Below, one piece after another: positions 34,900 to 46,250 of a stretch of 64,000 nt of DNA. The notes beneath the pieces were generated by a model that did no database searches, had not been told where the DNA came from, and worked only from the letters and a program-made list of their open reading frames with translations. Position numbers and translations under genes: made by a program. Source of the DNA: Cryptomeria japonica (Eukaryota > Streptophyta > Pinopsida > Cupressales > Cupressaceae); the NCBI RefSeq assembly GCF_030272615.1, contig NC_081413.1, positions 561,104,445 to 561,168,444 of the forward strand. The letters are read 5' to 3'. Position 1 is the stretch's first letter, and each line of letters opens with the position of its first letter.

Positions 34900-36789
34900 A
34901 TGAGCTTTACAACAACAAGTCCTACTTACACTATTCCCGTTAGACGAAGCCATAGAATTAAGTCTTTCCGAGGTTTAACTACCGAGGAGATGGAACCTAA
35001 TTTGAATAGCCTTTTTAACGAGGATATGGGAAATTCCTCTAATCCTCCGAATGACGAAGAAGCTCCCCATGAAGTTTCCGTTGAACAACTTTCAAAATTG
35101 GATAACCAATTTGACGATTTTCACCAATGGATGTCTCATGAGTATCCCGATAGTCAAGCTCTTCCTTTAATTGAGGCTCTAAAACGCATGCTTCAAAGTG
35201 ATAAGAATGGAATTGATGTTTTGCGTGGTATTTCACACATTGTGAATTCGAACGTGATGCCTATGAAGAGTTGTGCCGAATCTTTAGGTTATACACAACC
35301 TCCTACACAAATTAATCATTCTATTCCTTTGACAACTCCTATTGCTAGCATACCTACCTTTACATCAAACATCATGGCTACTTCTATACAAGACATTCCT
35401 CCTGTGATTACTAGTCATGGGGGCAATCCTCCCTCTTCTTCAATTAATCCCCTTCCTTCATTTAATCCAACTTCTTCGTACATTCCTTCAATGAGTGTTC
35501 CTATTACATCTTCACAAATGAACATGACGCAAGGGGGCAATTCATTTAACCATTCCATTCCTCCTTGTAGTGTTCCTCCTATCCAATCATCCCCTATGGT
35601 TGACTATCATAGGGTCCCACCACCTTACTCTTTACCTTCCTTCAATAACATAACACCTCCGTCTCAATCTAACACATCTAACATGAACTCTTCGACTGAA
35701 GCTACCATTAACAGTCTTGCACAAACTGTCTCTTCTTTACAACAACAAATTGCCTCTATGAATCAATCTAAGTTTAGTGTGCCTACATTTTATGTTGCGA
35801 GCCCACTTTCTCTTGACATTGTTCGAGCCATCCCTCCTAAACATGTTGAAATCCCGCATTTGGAACTTTATAATGGTAAAGGAGATCCTCTAACACATGT
35901 TAAGACTTTTCAAACAATTTGTACTGATTTTGCTTATGACCCAAGGTTGCTTGCAAAACTATTCACTAGAACATTAAGAGACAAAGCCCTACAATGGTAT
36001 TGCTCGTTGCCTTCTTATTCTATTACTTCTTTCGAACAACTTGCAAATGCTTTCATTCAACAATTTCAAAACAATATAAGTCCTAAAGTTACTTTGATTG
36101 ATTTAATGCATTGTAAACAAGGTGTTAAAGAAAAAGTGACTGATTTCATTGGTAGATATAAGCATTTGTATGCTCAAATTTCTTTTCCAGTGCCTGATAA
36201 TGATATTCAAAGAATCTTTATTTCTAATTTGCAAAAAGATATTCAAGAAAAACTTCTGTTTTCTGAGTTTACTTCTTTCCAACAGTTGTGCGCGACTCTT
36301 CACAATTATCAACTGACTGTGAGTCAAATGGAACAATCACATCCTATGGCTCCGAGTGATAAGGGTGATAGCAGTCAACAACCATTTGGGAAGATTAAAC
36401 CGAACAGAGATTCCATCAAATTCAATGAAAACATCATCAACAACAATGTGAATGCAGCATCAGGTGTGCCTCCTATTTCTAAATTTTTCAGAAAAGAAAG
36501 AAAGTATACTCCTTTGAATGAATCATTGCATGATATTATGAATAAGTTATTGGGACAAAATGTGCTTACTCTTCCTCCTGTACGACAAATTGATCCTGCA
36601 AAAATTACTTCACCTTATTTTGATCATAAAGCTTTTTGTCATTTTCATCGTCAGCCTGGTCATGATACTGAAAAATGTTTTTCTTTAAAAGGTAAAATTC
36701 AGGATTTGATTGATAATAATACTATTTCTGTTTCTGGAGTGAATGATAAAGGCAACACATCTGTAGCTCCTCCTAACCAAAATCTTTAG
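34900..36789 (+). CDS. gag protein of inner element
   Basis: A 629-codon frame starting at the ATG at 34900. The N-terminal third is hydrophilic, then Pro/Ser-rich (residues about 130-290). The Retrotrans_gag capsid domain lies around residues 315-480, seen by HLELYNGKGDPLTHVKTFQ, LLAKLFTRTLRDKALQWY, FEQLANAFIQQFQNN and RYKHLYAQISFPVPDNDIQ. A zinc-knuckle variant, CHFHRQPGHDTEKC (C-x2-H-x4-H-x4-C), sits near residue 585 and is followed by LKGKIQDLID. The TAG at 36787 lies in frame with the protease frame; a Q codon in its place would make one gag-pro polyprotein, so either CAG-to-TAG decay or readthrough is possible. Confidence 0.88.
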   Translation: MSFTTTSPTYTIPVRRSHRIKSFRGLTTEEMEPNLNSLFNEDMGNSSNPPNDEEAPHEVSVEQLSKLDNQFDDFHQWMSHEYPDSQALPLIEALKRMLQSDKNGIDVLRGISHIVNSNVMPMKSCAESLGYTQPPTQINHSIPLTTPIASIPTFTSNIMATSIQDIPPVITSHGGNPPSSSINPLPSFNPTSSYIPSMSVPITSSQMNMTQGGNSFNHSIPPCSVPPIQSSPMVDYHRVPPPYSLPSFNNITPPSQSNTSNMNSSTEATINSLAQTVSSLQQQIASMNQSKFSVPTFYVASPLSLDIVRAIPPKHVEIPHLELYNGKGDPLTHVKTFQTICTDFAYDPRLLAKLFTRTLRDKALQWYCSLPSYSITSFEQLANAFIQQFQNNISPKVTLIDLMHCKQGVKEKVTDFIGRYKHLYAQISFPVPDNDIQRIFISNLQKDIQEKLLFSEFTSFQQLCATLHNYQLTVSQMEQSHPMAPSDKGDSSQQPFGKIKPNRDSIKFNENIINNNVNAASGVPPISKFFRKERKYTPLNESLHDIMNKLLGQNVLTLPPVRQIDPAKITSPYFDHKAFCHFHRQPGHDTEKCFSLKGKIQDLIDNNTISVSGVNDKGNTSVAPPNQNL

Positions 36790-38355
36790 ATCTTTACTGA
36801 TCCATTACCTTCTCATACTTCTAATACTTCTAATGCGATTGAGGTTAATGATTCCTCTTTCTCATCTGATATTCTTGTGTCTATGACTGCGAATGTGATT
36901 AACTTTGTAGAGCAGCAAGAAATCCCTAAAGAACCTTCCATCACATTTGATTCTAGTGAAACCATTAGAGCACCTGATGGTCCTTTATACATAGTTGCAA
37001 AAGTCAAGAATATGCCTTGCCGTGGAGTGCTTATTGATCCTTCCTGCATGGTTAATGTTATTACTGAAGAATTTATTTTTACTTTGCAATTAAATCAAGT
37101 GATATATGACAAAACAGATGTGGTTGTGAAATTATTTGATGCATTTTTTTCTCCTGCGATTGGTTCTATTACATTGCCCATTGAGGTACATAACAAATCC
37201 CTTGATGTGAACTTTGCTATTATTCCATCTTCTGAACAATTTCGTGTGAAGCTTGGCTATCCTTGGCTATCTTCCATGAAAGCTATTGCTTCTCCTATAC
37301 ATAAGTGTTTGAAATTTCCCCATAATGGTGAAGTTGTTACTGTTAATCATAGTCTCTTTAAACTAGCTGAAAGAACCTCTAGTGTTCCTATTGATTACTT
37401 TTGGCCTAAACAATTCCAGTCTCTTCCTCCGCGAAGTGATCATCTTTTCAAATCTTATCAAAAGTGGAAAATAGATATGATCCTATCCCTAAGTGAACCT
37501 AGAACACCTAAACTTGACATTCCTATCATTCTTGAGAAGGAAATTCTTCCTTTGAAAGATAAAACTAATATCTTTCCTCAAGAAGATTCCCAACCCGTCC
37601 CCATGGATGTGACTATGTCTATGCCTGATAGATCTTCTAAGAGTAGACCTATACCTCCTCACCACGATGGACTTGGTCTTCTCCCTAAACCAAAAATTCC
37701 TCCTTTATATGGAGCAGTTCCTCCTCCTGCCTTTTATAGAGAGAAGAGACCTTCTTCTTCTCCTATCATCCAGCCTAAGAGACCACAACCTAAACACCCA
37801 AGTGCTAAGGATGAGAACATTCCTCCTCCTCTATCTTCTCCAATTCCTACTAAGACTAGACGTAATCGTTCTGCACGTGAACGCCGACGAAAACATCGTC
37901 TTAGGGCTCAAGCAGCTGCTTCTCAAAACTTACAATCTCCAAAAACACCTTCAACAAGCATTATTCCATTTTCTCCTCAGCCGGATATTGAGCCTAAATC
38001 TCCTAAACATAAGATGCATGATGGTCTTGATCCTGTGCGAGTTAAAGATCCTGTTTTTATAAATCTTGATGATGATATAGATGAAAATGTTATTCATGAT
38101 GAAAACGCTACTCCTCTTGCTTCTGATAGTGAATATGAACTTGTTGATGTTGATAACCATTTATCTAATGAATTTTCTAAAGCACTTATCCTAGCTCCTA
38201 GACAAGAACAATGTGGCTTGGAACATGAACATAGCCCTTGTTTGGATCTTGTGATAGCTCCATCTGCTGTGTGGGATGTTCCTCCTCTAGCGTGTTCCCT
38301 GCCTTCCCGAAACATTGATCAGCAAGATCGGGGGGTAGATGACATGCTAGACTAG
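36790..38355 (+). CDS. retropepsin-like protease region of inner element
   Basis: It continues the gag frame without shift; the longest ATG-started piece begins at 36877 (492 codons). A retroviral-type protease fold is suggested by RGVLIDPSCMVNVITEEF (catalytic Asp in a DPS context), AIGSITLPIEVHNKSLDVNF and FRVKLGYPWLSSMKAIASP, then CLKFPHNGEVVTVNH. After it comes a long Pro-rich basic tail (RRNRSARERRRKHRLRAQAA) and an acidic end. No RT motif follows; the frame stops at 38353-38355. The tail may bind nucleic acid, which is inference. Confidence 0.8.
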   Translation: MFTDPLPSHTSNTSNAIEVNDSSFSSDILVSMTANVINFVEQQEIPKEPSITFDSSETIRAPDGPLYIVAKVKNMPCRGVLIDPSCMVNVITEEFIFTLQLNQVIYDKTDVVVKLFDAFFSPAIGSITLPIEVHNKSLDVNFAIIPSSEQFRVKLGYPWLSSMKAIASPIHKCLKFPHNGEVVTVNHSLFKLAERTSSVPIDYFWPKQFQSLPPRSDHLFKSYQKWKIDMILSLSEPRTPKLDIPIILEKEILPLKDKTNIFPQEDSQPVPMDVTMSMPDRSSKSRPIPPHHDGLGLLPKPKIPPLYGAVPPPAFYREKRPSSSPIIQPKRPQPKHPSAKDENIPPPLSSPIPTKTRRNRSARERRRKHRLRAQAAASQNLQSPKTPSTSIIPFSPQPDIEPKSPKHKMHDGLDPVRVKDPVFINLDDDIDENVIHDENATPLASDSEYELVDVDNHLSNEFSKALILAPRQEQCGLEHEHSPCLDLVIAPSAVWDVPPLACSLPSRNIDQQDRGVDDMLD

Positions 38356-39094
38356 TTACATTAGCATAGCAGATTCTCTCCCCCTCTCTTTCGTTACTTC
38401 TTCTATATGTTATTCTCATTCTTCTATTTGTCGTCCTTAGTGTTGTCTACTTGAGGACGATGCAAAGCATTGAGATCTCTTTGGTCTCTCTCATGTTGAC
38501 TCAAAAGACACGTGTTCCCTTCTTCTAGGTGACTTTCCTTGATTGGGGAATGAAGAACAATTATGCATACATACATATGATATATACATGAATTATCATA
38601 CAGCATACTGACCCCGAGGAAAGCTAAGTCACCTCGTGCTTTGTGTTTTGTGTTTATTATCCTTGGGTTTATCTCACACTTGGGGGCTAAATCTTTGCGA
38701 TAACGTGCTCCTTTCCTTTCTCATTTCTCATGTGTATCACTACGTTAAAACAATCACCCCCGTTGAGGCGTGTGTGATCGCTTTAACGTAGGGGGGCATA
38801 CACCCTATCTATCCTTTCACGATACTTGAAATTTTTTTGGTGAATATAGCTTTGCCTTGAAAATTTTTGGTATTTCTTTTGCATGACTCATAGTGAGGGA
38901 ACCTTACTACTGACAGTCATGGTTCTCCCTCGTGATCTTCCCTTTTACTTTGTCAATTGAAGTTGTAAGATCCTTAGTCCACTAGGGGCTTGGTGTATCT
39001 TGCCTCCTTGACGTGGTGAAAGTCTTTCAATGTTGTTTCCTTGTACTTTACCAGAAGTATGAGCTCACATACTCCTGCTAAAGTGGGGGCTAAA
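38356..39094 (+). other. 3' untranslated region of inner element
   Basis: No coding frame. CACTTGGGGGCTAAAT near 38670 resembles the polypurine tract AAAGTGGGGGCTAAA at 39080-39094 and could be a second plus-strand priming site. Confidence 0.65.
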
Positions 39095-40358
39095 TGTAGC
39101 GTCCTAAAATTGTGACACTTGCAATTTCGACTGCATTTCGGTCTTCACGATGGCGACGCAACACGCAACCTGAATGGAGACCCCAAAACTCGCTCACGAC
39201 ACTGAAAACTGCATTTTTCAAGCACCCTGGCCTAAACCTCCTTTGCACCCCGCTGTCCTGGAGGTGGGACCAGGGCGCCCAGTGCCTTGGTCCCTCAGGA
39301 CCAGGGCGCCCAGCACCCTGGTCCCTCAGGACCAGGGCACCCAGCGCCCTGGTCCCTGGGTCCTATTTTCGGCCCGGTTTTCTAAGTGATATTGGGTCTT
39401 TTTGTTTGCAAATTGGAAAATATACTTCCCTGGTCGGCCTAAGGTCGGGAAAATCAGTCTATTAGCCCTAAATGACAAGTATATAAACTACATTTTTCTC
39501 TCTCATTTGAATAGAACACACATGACGACATAAGCGTGGAAACTATACTCAAACATTCAAGCATTCAAGCACTCAAGCAATTGATCATTTCAAGTCTCCA
39601 TTCAAGACTAAGTGTTGCATTCAAATCAAGGATTCAACCATTGAAGAGGAGATCACTTACTTCATGCTACAACATACTACAACACACAACATCTAAACCT
39701 TCGCACATAAGGATACCAACATCCTTAGAACAAGGTATTAGTACTTGTTTGTCATTACAGTCATTTACATTTACAGCACTTGCTCATTTCTTGGTTAATT
39801 CCAAAACTGGGGTTTGACCTAAAGGCAAACCCCTAATCCCTAACCCCCCATCGTCTTCGCTTTTCTGTGTGTAGGTTGCAGGTACGTAGCTGAGATTGAA
39901 GATTTGGAATCCTTGTGCAGAGACAAACCGATCCCACTTTGTTTCGCGGATTTTTTGGAGGACCGTGGCGCTGGGCGCCATCGTCTCGACAACTTTTTCT
40001 CAAATTTGCAGGACAACGCCGTATCGACATTCTACTGCTAATTCCAGGTCCGCAGCTTCATCCTATAACCTAAACTCAGTTTATAAGCGAATCTTTTATA
40101 ACTTTCTATGCATTCCTAGCTTAATCAACATTCTTTACAAAAGAGGGTAGATTTGCTTTCCAAACCCTTGAAATTCATTTAGCATCCAATCCTACATTGT
40201 GTGGGATTGGATCTTATGAGTTTCAACCCCTCTTTTGAATGTAAAGTCTATCTCCCAAGTGAAAAACCTGTTGAATCCTAGCGAACCTCCCTTCTCTCTC
40301 CTCGGAGTTGGAAGAGGGGAGACCAACTAGGGTTCGACCGCGATTTTTCCGCTTTACA
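39095..40358 (+). repeat. 3' LTR of inner gag-pro element
   Basis: Same length as the 5' LTR with about 29 substitutions, mostly C/T and G/A transitions. The hairpin array and TATA box are conserved. Confidence 0.92.
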
Positions 40359-40363
40359 GTTTC

Positions 40364-40855
40364 CACCTAAGAATAATTTGGAGCAGCAAATTAAGGACTT
40401 ACAAAATAAAATGGGGACTATAAATACACCAAAGCCAGCTTACACAATGAGAGACATATGTCCCTATCCATTTGACAAAAGCATTCCAATGCCTCCATTT
40501 CCTACACACTTTTTGACACCTACGTTTGATAATTACAGAGGAAAAGGAGATCCTAAGGCACATATAAGATAGTTTTTCATAGCTTGCATTGAGGTAGCAG
40601 TAGTAGAGACATATTTGATGAGGTTATTCCCATAGAGCTTAGGTGATCAAGCTATGGAATAGTTCTCCCAATGCCCACCTGGAATTAAGTCATGGGGTGA
40701 CTTAGCAGAGGCATTTATCCAACATTTCTTGTACAACATGGAGACAGACATGTCAGTCACTACTTTGTGCAACACCAAGCAAAAGGATAAAGAGTCTTTT
40801 TAATCTTTTTTACAAAGATGGAGGAAATTAGCCAACAAATGCTCTTGTAAAATTC
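40364..40855 (+). pseudogene. Tat gag, capsid segment
   Basis: The frame resumes after the inner element's target duplication. It shows DLQNKMGTINTPKPAY, then the capsid blocks YRGKGDPKAHIR, FFIACIEVA, YLMRLFP, SLGDQAME, GIKSWGDLAEAFIQHF and SFLQRWRKLANKCSC. Stops fall where Glu, Gln or Trp are expected (for example TAG after QAME). A solo LTR interrupts it after the codons for KI. Confidence 0.82.
40851..40855. other. target-site duplication of solo LTR 1
   Basis: AATTC at 40851-40855 and again at 42422-42426, a perfect match. Confidence 0.85.
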
Positions 40856-42421
40856 TGTTGGCATTATGTGAACCGGTATGAGGACATAATGTAATTGTAT
40901 GTTGTCATTGATGTCAATATGTGATATGAAGTAAACTAGCATATGTGATATGTGAGAAGAGAGAACTGGCATATGTGTGAACCGATATATATGCCAAAGT
41001 GAAGCGGTATATTTGTTCAAGGTGAACCAAAATTTAGTTATGGGAACCGGCACATGGAAGCATTGTATGACTACCGGTTGGTAGGTAGTTTCCACTTCAG
41101 GATTTCCGGTTGGAGTACCTCAAGCCTATGTGACTCAATTGGTGATCTTTGTGTGATGAGTTAGCAGTGCAACAAAGAACAACTCATGTTGCCACGTCAG
41201 CCTTGTGCGCATGAAGGATATTGTATGAAGGAGATTATCCCTATCTACCTTGGGAATGTGCAAAGTTTGTTAAACGGTGATAACACGTGATGGGTTATCA
41301 GCTGCCATGAAATCGGTGGATAATGGACAATGGAGAATGTCTTGAGACCAATTCAAGATTGTTGCATTTAATGTAGTATGATTCAACGGTCAGAATTGAA
41401 CCGCTTGAATTGCTTAGCCTAACAGGTTTAGGGTTTAGGGTTTATGCTACCAACCTGTCTGTTGTCCTATAAGGTCGATGTTGTGATTCTTTTAGAGGTT
41501 GTTGGCAAAGGTGTGTGTGAGTATCCAAGAGAAAGGATACATGTTACTTGCCTGACTAGAGAAGAGAAGTGATACCTGGAAAGTGAATGTGCAAAAGGTG
41601 AAGAGGAGCCAAAGCGGATCTGCTTTAGCATTGAGTGTTGTTACCAGATCATTGTAATTCCTATTGAACTTTAACCACTTCAATAGTTGTGAAATCCCTT
41701 AACAAGGTGGCCTTAACCGGCTTGCTGTAAATCCCTTAACAAGGTAACTCAAAGTTATTGAGTTCTGAGAAGCTATAGAGCTCTGGAGATCCTTTAGCTA
41801 TTGAGTTCTTGAAATCCTCTAACAAGGTAACCCTAACCAAGTTTAACCCTTAACTAGGTATTGTAGCCATCCCTTAACTGGGTGATCCCTAACAGGATTG
41901 GTTCCTAGCACAACCTATTGTAGTGTCTTTAACAGGACAAGGCTCCTAATAGAGTAGAATTCCAAAGAGTTCAACAACAAGCTTGTGGGTATTCATCCGC
42001 ACTGTGGTTTTTCCCAGTTGGGTTTCCACGTGAAAAATATGTGTGTCATGTGTGATGCTTTTATCTTGTGATGCTTTGTTATTGCCTGTTAAGCATATGA
42101 TGGTTTTGTGTTTTATGCCTGTCAATAAAACATGTTGAACTAGTTGTTGTGATGATATGATGATAGATTACCTATTCATGCATAAGGGTGAAATGGTAGT
42201 GTAGTTTTGAGTTGACTGGAAAGCTAAGTGAGTAACTGGTTTATGATTGTTTCAGCTGTTCTGGGTTTTACCGGTTGCACTTTGTTTCAAACCAATGTCA
42301 CTCTTTGCTAGTCATTTTGAGTATTTGCTGTTGAACTAGTTTAGGATGTTATTTTGACTGTATTGATTCACGCCCCCTCTTAGTACCGGTATGGTACTAT
42401 TCGTTCATCATTGAGTTATCA
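40856..42421 (+). mobile_element. solo LTR 1 (Ty1/copia type)
   Basis: A 1566-bp sequence starting TGTTGGCATTATG and ending GAGTTATCA, flanked by perfect AATTC duplications, with no internal region. It is a product of LTR-LTR recombination. Start, end and internal phrases (TGTCATTGATGTCAA, and TTTTTCCCAGTTGGG-type versus CCAAATAGGGAAAAACC) resemble the copia LTR at 5268-6757, so it is a related but distinct family. Excising it restores the gag frame exactly. Confidence 0.88.
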
Positions 42422-42426
42422 AATTC

Positions 42427-43346
42427 TACAAAAACAAACGGTATAGATGTTCACCCAAAATGTCAACAAAGACATTGGTTATGACTTGAGAAAAGCTTGT
42501 TTCTCCACCTTCAAGGATGTCATTGAAAAAGGCTTAGCAATAGAGAAGGTCCTAATTGATCAAGGCATCATCAAAATATTCAAAGAAAACAAAGAGGACT
42601 TTAAAGGAAAAGACAAGCACAGATTTTGGAATAAAAACAAGAACACAATCAATGATGGTGTTGTTGATGCCAATACAGTATGACCCAAAATTGTTATTTC
42701 AGGGTCAAGCTCTACAAACAATCAAGTGAATACTCAAACAACTTCAAAACCACAAAGGAAATACACCCCATTGGGAGAACCACTTGAGTCATATTTCAAG
42801 AAGCTAGTGGCAAACAAAATAATAACAATTCCAGATATGCCTCCATATGAGCCAAAGTTCAAACCAAATTGGTGGAATAACGATGAATACTATGAATATC
42901 ACAAGAGAAAAGGACAAAAAAAAAGAAATTGTCATTGTTTGAAGAACATTATACAAGATCTTATTGATAGAGGTGACATTGAGACCATGGGACACTCATC
43001 TATCCAAGAACATGAAATGTTTAAAGAACAATTCCCAAAACATGACAAGGGAAAACCCAAAGCCACAGATGACCAAACCAACTATACCAGAACATCCTAT
43101 AACTATGATTCAACTGTCAATCACATTTCGATGGACAATTATGTCTCTACCATTATCATAGAGGACAAAACGCCTAAAAATTCTACCAAAAGACCTAGAG
43201 TTGTCCTAAAAGGCATTGGACCTTCATCTGAACCCACCTCTGAATGTAATGTTACAACTTGTCAAGGTAAATTCACTTTGCATGGTGCTCAAGCTAAAAA
43301 CATTGCTTCCTTAGCAACCAAACTTGACTATGACCTTGCAAAATAG
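42427..43346 (+). pseudogene. Tat gag, C-terminal segment
   Basis: It continues with MFTQNVNKDIGYDLRKA, FSTFKDVIEKGLAIEKVLI and, after one stop at 42681, RKYTPLGEPLESYFKKL. A degenerate knuckle follows, YYEYHKRKGQKKRNCHCLK, where the first Cys is Tyr and the second His is Gln. It ends ASLATKLDYDLAK-stop in the frame used by the protease. Confidence 0.8.
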
Positions 43347-44159
43347 TTAGGGAAAACACCCATGCTTATATCCATCCTTTAACTTTTATGAATAACCCCT
43401 GCATATAAATCCATTCATGACAAAATGTTGAGAGACACTTTCATCCCCACTTATCTGAATGTGGACCAGTTTCAAGCCTTGGTGGGATACCTTTCCATTC
43501 TAGACTCCCTTACATTCATAGAAGCTACAGACACCTCCATGAGCCAACCACATAATGCACCTTTACACATTGAAGCCTTCCTACACAAACATTGAATAAA
43601 ACAAGTCCTGATAGAGGGAGGAGCTAGTCTCAATATATGTACTTTGAACACAATAATGCAATTAGATTATTTAGACAAAGTTGTGAATGCTACAAACAAA
43701 ATTACCATCAAGGCATATGATGATGAAGAGCATTCATCCAAAGGCATAGTCACCTTGCCTCTTAGAGTTAGGCCAATTAAAAAGGATGTGATTTGTCAAG
43801 TCCTAGACCTCGATCTCACATACAACATATTGCTAGGATGCTCATGGATTCATGAGATGAGGGTAGTCCCATCTACATACCACCAATGCATTAAGTTTCC
43901 TCATAATGGAGTTGAAGTAATAGTTAATGGTGATCCTAATCCATTTATATACTACAATAACCTAAGACCAAATGCTGAGACAATAATTCCAATTAATAGA
44001 GAAGCTATCCCTTCTTTTGCATACATTGACCCTAAATCATTAAAACCTTCAACATCAAAGCAAGGTGATCTTAAAGTGAAATATCAAGACAAAGGCATGG
44101 GTAAATACACTTTGAATCAAACCATGTGCTTACAACAAGTTATGAGTTCACCAAAATAA
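43347..44159 (+). pseudogene. Tat protease region
   Basis: Same frame as gag. The protease core is KQVLIEGGASLNIC, where relatives have an Asp in the position of the Glu, then ITIKAYDDEEHSSKGIVTLP, VDLTYNILLG-type DLDLTYNILLGCSWIHEM and CIKFPHNGVEVIV. The loss of the catalytic Asp and the stops mean it is dead. Confidence 0.75.
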
Positions 44160-45323
44160 TATGGATGACCACATCCTTCTAAATGGGTATCTATCCTTAC
44201 ACTCAAATGGGATCTTACTATCTTACAAAAGTGGGGTGAAATGGAAGAAGAAGACTTATACAACATTCTTTACAAAGACCCTGAAGATGGTACACAAGAC
44301 GACATCAGTATACCATATGAAAAATATGGCGAAGGATTCAAGGTCCTACAAAAGTTTGGGTATGATGGTAAAAGTCCTATCGGCTTAAGAAAAGAAGGTA
44401 TCACTCAAGTTTTGCAGCCATAATTAACATTTAAAAATCGATGGTCAAAAGGGCTTGGTTTCAGCTCTTCTAAGGTAAACACTAACAAATCAGAAGAAGA
44501 ATTATGAATCATGAGGTCCAATGATCAACAAGAGAACTGCTATTCCACTGACTCTAATGAATGGGAATGGAGTTCGAACAAATCCTCCAGTGACTATGAA
44601 CTCACTGAGACATTCAAAGAACCAGGTGAACCCATAGAAGAAGTGGAATTTTTTAGAAAATTCAAAGTTGATCAAGAAACAACCCTTGAGGATCCCAAAC
44701 AGTCTTTGCCTCTAGGTTCTAGGTCGAAATCATGAAGGATGAGGACACCCATCCCCGAATGCGCTTTTAGCGATGACATTTTGGACTCGATCATGATTGA
44801 GAAAAATGAGGAGAGTTCCAATGATGACCTCGACAACTACCTTGACATACCTGAATATAACTGCATCTTCACCCTTAGTCTCGCTGACTTTGTAAACATT
44901 GAAGGCATTCCCCTTTCTCACCACCAACTTATTGACTAGGACAATGAAGGACCTGTATAGTTAGACACATTCCAAAATGATGAAGCCTTTATTGACTATC
45001 TAGGCATACGAGATGATCTTCCGCTTGGGCACCATAAGGCAGGATACACTATAGAACTCAACAACATGGTGTATTTTGGTGAGGGTGTTGGGCCTTCTAG
45101 TCATAAAAATGTAAAAATAAAAACAAATCATGGGTCTTATGGTAAAAACCACATTGTGGCACTGTCTGACCCCAAAAAAGTAAATAGAAAGGACATATCT
45201 AAGGGTGAAAACCTCTCTGAGGCACCTAAAGAGGGAAGGCTCAAGATTCTCCTGACATCATATAAAGAAAAATCATATATGTTAGTAGAGGAGACCATCA
45301 AAACAAACATTGGTACAAAATAA
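44160..45323 (+). pseudogene. linker with G-patch-like motif, protease to RT
   Basis: In the same frame, residues around 44290-44480 read KVLQKFGYDGKSPIGLRKEG, then RWSKGLGF. This glycine pattern matches the G-patch domain, which binds RNA and RNA helicases. It is followed by a long acidic stretch (NEWEWSSNKSSSDYEL; MIEKNEESSNDDLDNYL) before the RT. Five or more stops interrupt it. Confidence 0.6.
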
Positions 45324-46250
45324 ATTCCACATAACATATTCCTAACACAATCTCTGACAAAAACAGAAAGACCAAAGTTCATAAGTTTCTTCATAGAGTG
45401 ACAAATTAATTTTGCATGGCCATATGTTGATATGCTTGGACTGGATCTAAATTTAGTAATGCATCATTTGACAGTTAAACTAGGGGAAAAACCAGTGAAA
45501 CAAAAGTTAAGAAAGATGCATCCACAAGTGGCATTGTTAGTCAAGGCAGAGCTTGAAAAATAATTGGATGTCAGATTAATACATCCAATTGATTATCCTG
45601 AATGAATCTCCAACTTAGTACTAGTCAGTAAGCCAGATCGTAGCATCAGAATATGCACAAATTTCAGAGACATCAACAAAGCTTGTCCTAAGGATGATTT
45701 TCCATTTCCAAATATCGACCTGATCATAGAGCTCATAGTAGGTGATGTGATGTTATCTTTGATGGATGGATTTTATAGATACAATCAACTAAAAATCACA
45801 TCCAAGGATCAACACAAAAGAACATTATTTTTCCCTGGGGAACTTTCTACTGGAATGTCATGCCCTTCGGGCTAAAGAATGCAGGCTCTACATATCAAAG
45901 ACCCATGACTACTATCTTTTATGATCTCATGTATGTAACTGTAGAAGACTATGTTGATGACCTCTTAGGAAAATCGATAGATAGAGATACACATTTGGAC
46001 ATACTTTCAGTCAGTTTTGATTGGTTATAAAAATAAAAAGTAAGATTGAACCCCAAGAAATGTGTCTTTGGAGTAACCTCCAAGAAGCTCCTGGGATTCA
46101 TTATCTCAAAAAGAGGAATTGAAGCCAATCCAACAAAATTTAAGGTGGTCCTAGAGATGCCACCATCAAGAAATATTAGTCGACTTTGATCTTTACAAGG
46201 AAGACTCCAGTCCATACGAAGATTCATAGCACAAATTATAGATAAATGTC
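45324..46250 (+). pseudogene. Tat reverse transcriptase
   Basis: Blocks in order: FAWPYVDMLGLDLNLVMHHL, KQKLRKMHPQ, VSKPDRSIRICTNFRDINKA, CPKDDFPFPNID, SLMDGFYRYNQLKI, then a frameshift near 45836, then NVMPFGLKNAGSTYQRPMT, the catalytic VEDYVDDLLGKS, LNPKKCVFGVTS and LLGFIISKRGIEANP. Catalytic Asp residues are kept. There are several stops as well as the frameshift. Confidence 0.9.

Larger units (their letters stand above)
32455..40358 (+). mobile_element. non-autonomous gypsy-type element with gag and protease only
   Basis: A complete LTR element of 7904 bp with two 1264-bp LTRs that differ at about 29 positions by eye, with no indel. It has a PBS, a gag-protease frame and a polypurine tract (AAAGTGGGGGCTAAA before 39095). 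Between the protease end (38355) and the 3' LTR there are only about 740 bp of non-coding sequence, so RT, RNase H and integrase are absent. It must have been mobilised by enzymes of an autonomous Tat-like partner. TR-GAG elements described in plants are a parallel. Confidence 0.88.
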
